DNA from: UBA3478 sp046048095
Lineage (GTDB): Bacteria; Bacteroidota; Bacteroidia; Flavobacteriales; Flavobacteriaceae
DNA length: 13,582 nucleotides
Direction of reading: 5' to 3'
NCBI GenBank assembly: GCA_046048095.1
Contig: JBJOGS010000044.1
Location: forward strand, 1 to 13,582
Below, in pieces: positions 11,365 through 13,582 of this stretch. Positions within the stretch are counted from its first letter, which is position 1, and the number at the start of each line of letters is the position of its first letter. Position numbers and translations under genes: made by a program. Under the pieces are notes generated by a model. That model ran no database searches, was not told the DNA's origin, and saw only the letters and a list, made by a program, of their open reading frames with translations.

Positions 11365-13449
11365 ATGTCCACCTCAAAATACGCTTATATCAATCGTGAG
11401 ATTAGTTGGCTTCAGTTCAACGAACGTGTCTTACAAGAAAGTGCCGACAAGCGCGTGCCGATTATTGATCGCATTCGATTTTTAGGCATTTTCAGTAATA
11501 ATCTTGATGAATTTTTTAGGGTGCGTTATGCTACTGTGAAGCGCACGGTAGATAATGATGTGACAGGCAAAGAAATGTTGGGTGGAATGCTCGCTACCGA
11601 TTTGCTCGCGATGATTACCAAAATTAGTATTGAGGCTCAGTCAAAGAGTTTAAAGATTTTAAAGGACATTACTGAAGAATTAAGGTCGCATCATATATAC
11701 CTGATCAACGAGACTGAACTAAGCGAAAAGCAATCGGCTTTTGTAACCGATTACTTTTTGTCTAAAGTGAATCCTGAGCTCACCACGATTGACCTGAATA
11801 CCGTAGAGGACTTTCCGATGCTGAAGGAATCTGCTGCTTATTTGGCAGTACGCTTAGTGAAAAATCTTTCAAAACTAAGTCGATCGAGTAAGACTCAAGA
11901 GGTGCATTACGCCTTGATTGAAATTCCGAGTAGTTTGAATCGTTTTGTGGTGCTTCCAGAAGAGAATCAGAATAATTACGTCATGATGCTCGATGATGTT
12001 ATTCGTCACTGCCTCAACCGGATCTTTTTCATGTTCGATTACGACGCAATAGAAGCGCATATGATCAAGATTACCAGAGATGCTGAGCTTGATATTGATG
12101 ATGATCTCGATAAGAGTTTCTTAGAAAAAATTTCAACTTCGGTGAGTAATCGTAAGATTAGTGATCCGGTGCGGTTTGTTTATGACAAGCGCATTAAGTT
12201 AGATACCTTGACTTTTCTGAAAGAAAAGATCGGTATTGAAGATACCGATAGTGTCATCCCCGGTGGACGCTATCACAATAGGCGTGACTACATGAATTTT
12301 CCAAACTTTGGAAGAGCCTCATTGCAGTATGCTAAAATTGATCCACTTCCTGTTCCGAACTTTGAGATGGAGGTCAGTGTTTTTGATCAGATCCGCCAGC
12401 GCGATTATTTATTGACGACACCTTATCAGAATTATGCCTATGTGATTCGTTTTCTGAAAGAAGCGGCCTTGGACCCTAAGGTCAAAGAGATCAAGATCAC
12501 TATCTATCGTCTTGCAAACAATTCTCAGGTTGCTGCTGCCCTCATTAATGCGGCAAAAAATGGAAAGGCAGTAACGGTTCAAATTGAGCTCCAGGCAAGA
12601 TTTGATGAAGAGAGCAATATCAATTATGCCAATAAGTTTAAAGAGGCAGGAATTCGTTTGGTTTTCGGAATCCGAGGATTAAAAGTGCATTCAAAGATTT
12701 GTGTGATCACAAGAGAAACCTCAAACAACTCACTCGAATACTTCGGATTCATTAGCACAGGCAACTTCAATGAATCAACGGCCAAAATTTACACCGATCA
12801 TACCTTATTTACGGCGCATAAGGGCATCTTGCTTGAAACGCATAAGGTGTTTGACTTTCTAGAGACCACATACAGGGTGAGAAAATACAAGCATCTGATA
12901 GTCTCTCCGCACTACACCGAGTCTACCTTTACACGTCTTATTCAACAAGAAGTGGCCAATGCAAAAGCAGGAAAGGAGGCATACATTCGTATAAAGATGA
13001 ATAGTTTTACCTCGTATAAAATGATTGACAAGCTCTACAAGGCCAGTCAAGAAGGGGTGCGTATCGATCTCATCATACGAGGTATTAATTGCCTGATTCC
13101 CGGTGTTAAAGGGATGAGTGCGTCTATACGCGCGATAAGCATTGTTGATAAATTTTTAGAGCACACTCGGATGTTTATTTTCGCCAATGGCGGAGACCCC
13201 AAAGTGTATATTTCTTCTGCCGACTGGATGACGCGAAATATTGAAAACAGGGTAGAGGTCGGGGTGCCGATCTACCAAGAGAATCTTAAGGAAGAGCTCA
13301 TTGAGAACTTTGACTTGTACTGGAGCGACAACCAGAAAGCACGGGTTTTTTCTTCAAAACAAGACAATGCCTATAGAAGAAATAAGCAAACTCCCGTTCG
13401 TGCACAGTTTGCTCTTTACGATTATTATAAGGCGAAATTAGAGATCTAA
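11365..13449 (+). CDS. ppk1: Polyphosphate kinase 1
   Basis: A 694-residue enzyme that reversibly builds inorganic polyphosphate from ATP, usually at the inner face of the membrane. Four-domain PPK1 layout: N-terminal domain from YINREISWLQFNERVLQE (8-25) with NNLDEFFRVR (45-54); a head domain to about 330; then two phospholipase-D-like C-terminal domains. Catalytic residues line up with the E. coli enzyme at a constant offset of +7: R382 (R375), R412 in ELQARFDEE (R405), and H442 in GLKVHSK (H435, the autophosphorylated His). The second essential His is H600 in EHTRMFIFANGG. Length is normal and nothing is missing. It starts 29 bases after pdxH and is the last gene of the pyrR unit. Its last 12 bases overlap the end of the opposing gene, and no terminator is visible between them. 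Confidence 0.97.
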   Translation: MSTSKYAYINREISWLQFNERVLQESADKRVPIIDRIRFLGIFSNNLDEFFRVRYATVKRTVDNDVTGKEMLGGMLATDLLAMITKISIEAQSKSLKILKDITEELRSHHIYLINETELSEKQSAFVTDYFLSKVNPELTTIDLNTVEDFPMLKESAAYLAVRLVKNLSKLSRSSKTQEVHYALIEIPSSLNRFVVLPEENQNNYVMMLDDVIRHCLNRIFFMFDYDAIEAHMIKITRDAELDIDDDLDKSFLEKISTSVSNRKISDPVRFVYDKRIKLDTLTFLKEKIGIEDTDSVIPGGRYHNRRDYMNFPNFGRASLQYAKIDPLPVPNFEMEVSVFDQIRQRDYLLTTPYQNYAYVIRFLKEAALDPKVKEIKITIYRLANNSQVAAALINAAKNGKAVTVQIELQARFDEESNINYANKFKEAGIRLVFGIRGLKVHSKICVITRETSNNSLEYFGFISTGNFNESTAKIYTDHTLFTAHKGILLETHKVFDFLETTYRVRKYKHLIVSPHYTESTFTRLIQQEVANAKAGKEAYIRIKMNSFTSYKMIDKLYKASQEGVRIDLIIRGINCLIPGVKGMSASIRAISIVDKFLEHTRMFIFANGGDPKVYISSADWMTRNIENRVEVGVPIYQENLKEELIENFDLYWSDNQKARVFSSKQDNAYRRNKQTPVRAQFALYDYYKAKLEI

Positions 13450-13582
13450 ATTGAAGTGTTTACGCAGTGCTTCGACCTGCGGATACTTCTCGACAATCTT
13501 TTGATATTTTTCTTCAGGGGTATAGGCGTATTCAGTAGTTAGGGGCTCTTTACCCAATTTAAAGGCAAAGTGAAGCTGGTCG
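13438..13582 (-). CDS. dnaX: C-terminal end of a probable DNA polymerase III subunit gamma/tau
   Basis: The last 47 codons of a gene entering from the right edge. The visible tail contains LHFAFKLGKEPL, then YTPEEKYQKIVEKYPQ, VEALRKHF and a terminal NLDL. From memory, a tail of the type (E/D)K-x-x-x-(M/L/I)-x-(E/K)K-(N/Y)P-x-(L/V)-x-x-L-(R/K)-x-x-F-x-LD(L/I) closes Bacteroidetes DnaX (tau) proteins, where it ends the polymerase-contact region. The evidence is a short, weakly constrained segment, so the call is tentative; the ATPase and clamp-loader domains lie outside the window. Its TAA at 13438-13440 lies inside ppk1, giving a 12-base tail-to-tail overlap. Confidence 0.5.
   Translation of the reverse strand, partial: DQLHFAFKLGKEPLTTEYAYTPEEKYQKIVEKYPQVEALRKHFNLDL

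Noticed and set aside
12403..12435. In Ppk1 the segment DYLLTTPYQNY has Thr-Thr where other family members have two aromatic or His residues before Pro-Tyr.
   Set aside because: The E. coli enzyme, as I remember it, also has no His there, and all catalytic Arg and His residues are in place; ordinary variation.

Overview
The window reads as an ordinary chromosomal segment of a Bacteroidetes bacterium, most likely class Flavobacteriia. This is inferred from four things: promoter -7 boxes of the Bacteroidetes TAnnTTTG type (2851-2858, 6078-6085, 8098-8105); the lack of canonical Shine-Dalgarno sequences before most genes; typical families of the group (GIN-domain secreted protein, collagen-like lipoprotein, UMF1 transporter); and a small conserved gene of unknown function directly upstream of rnz. 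I see no insertion sequence, prophage, tRNA, rRNA or CRISPR array. No gene-free stretch exceeds about 155 bases.

Layout. 1-639 (minus): the start of a secreted methionine sulfoxide reductase (msrB, cut by the window edge), preceded in the same unit by a collagen-triplet lipoprotein. 728-2059 (plus): a UMF1-type MFS transporter, convergent with a secreted GIN-domain protein (2067-2777, minus). 2930-6049 (plus): lon protease and cytidylate kinase (cmk), 9 bases apart, with a good promoter before lon. 6203-8041: rpsA (ribosomal protein S1), with its own near-consensus promoter and a structured leader, closed by a strong intrinsic terminator. 8129-13449 (plus): a tightly packed six-gene unit, pyrR - pyrB - small conserved protein - rnz - pdxH - ppk1, with start/stop overlaps or very short gaps. 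13438-13582 (minus): the 3' end of a gene that looks like dnaX, overlapping the end of ppk1.

How the genes fit together. The centre is housekeeping: protein quality control (Lon), nucleotide supply (Cmk, PyrR, PyrB), translation (S1), tRNA maturation (RNase Z), cofactor salvage (PdxH) and polyphosphate synthesis (Ppk1). The left flank is envelope-directed: exported MsrB, a lipoprotein and a GIN-domain protein.

I found no clearly new multi-gene system. The two observations most worth following are an RNase Z that keeps every metal ligand but has lost about 45 residues where the tRNA-binding flexible arm normally sits, and an rpsA leader containing three overlapping, mutually crossing inverted repeats that could form an autoregulatory RNA element.
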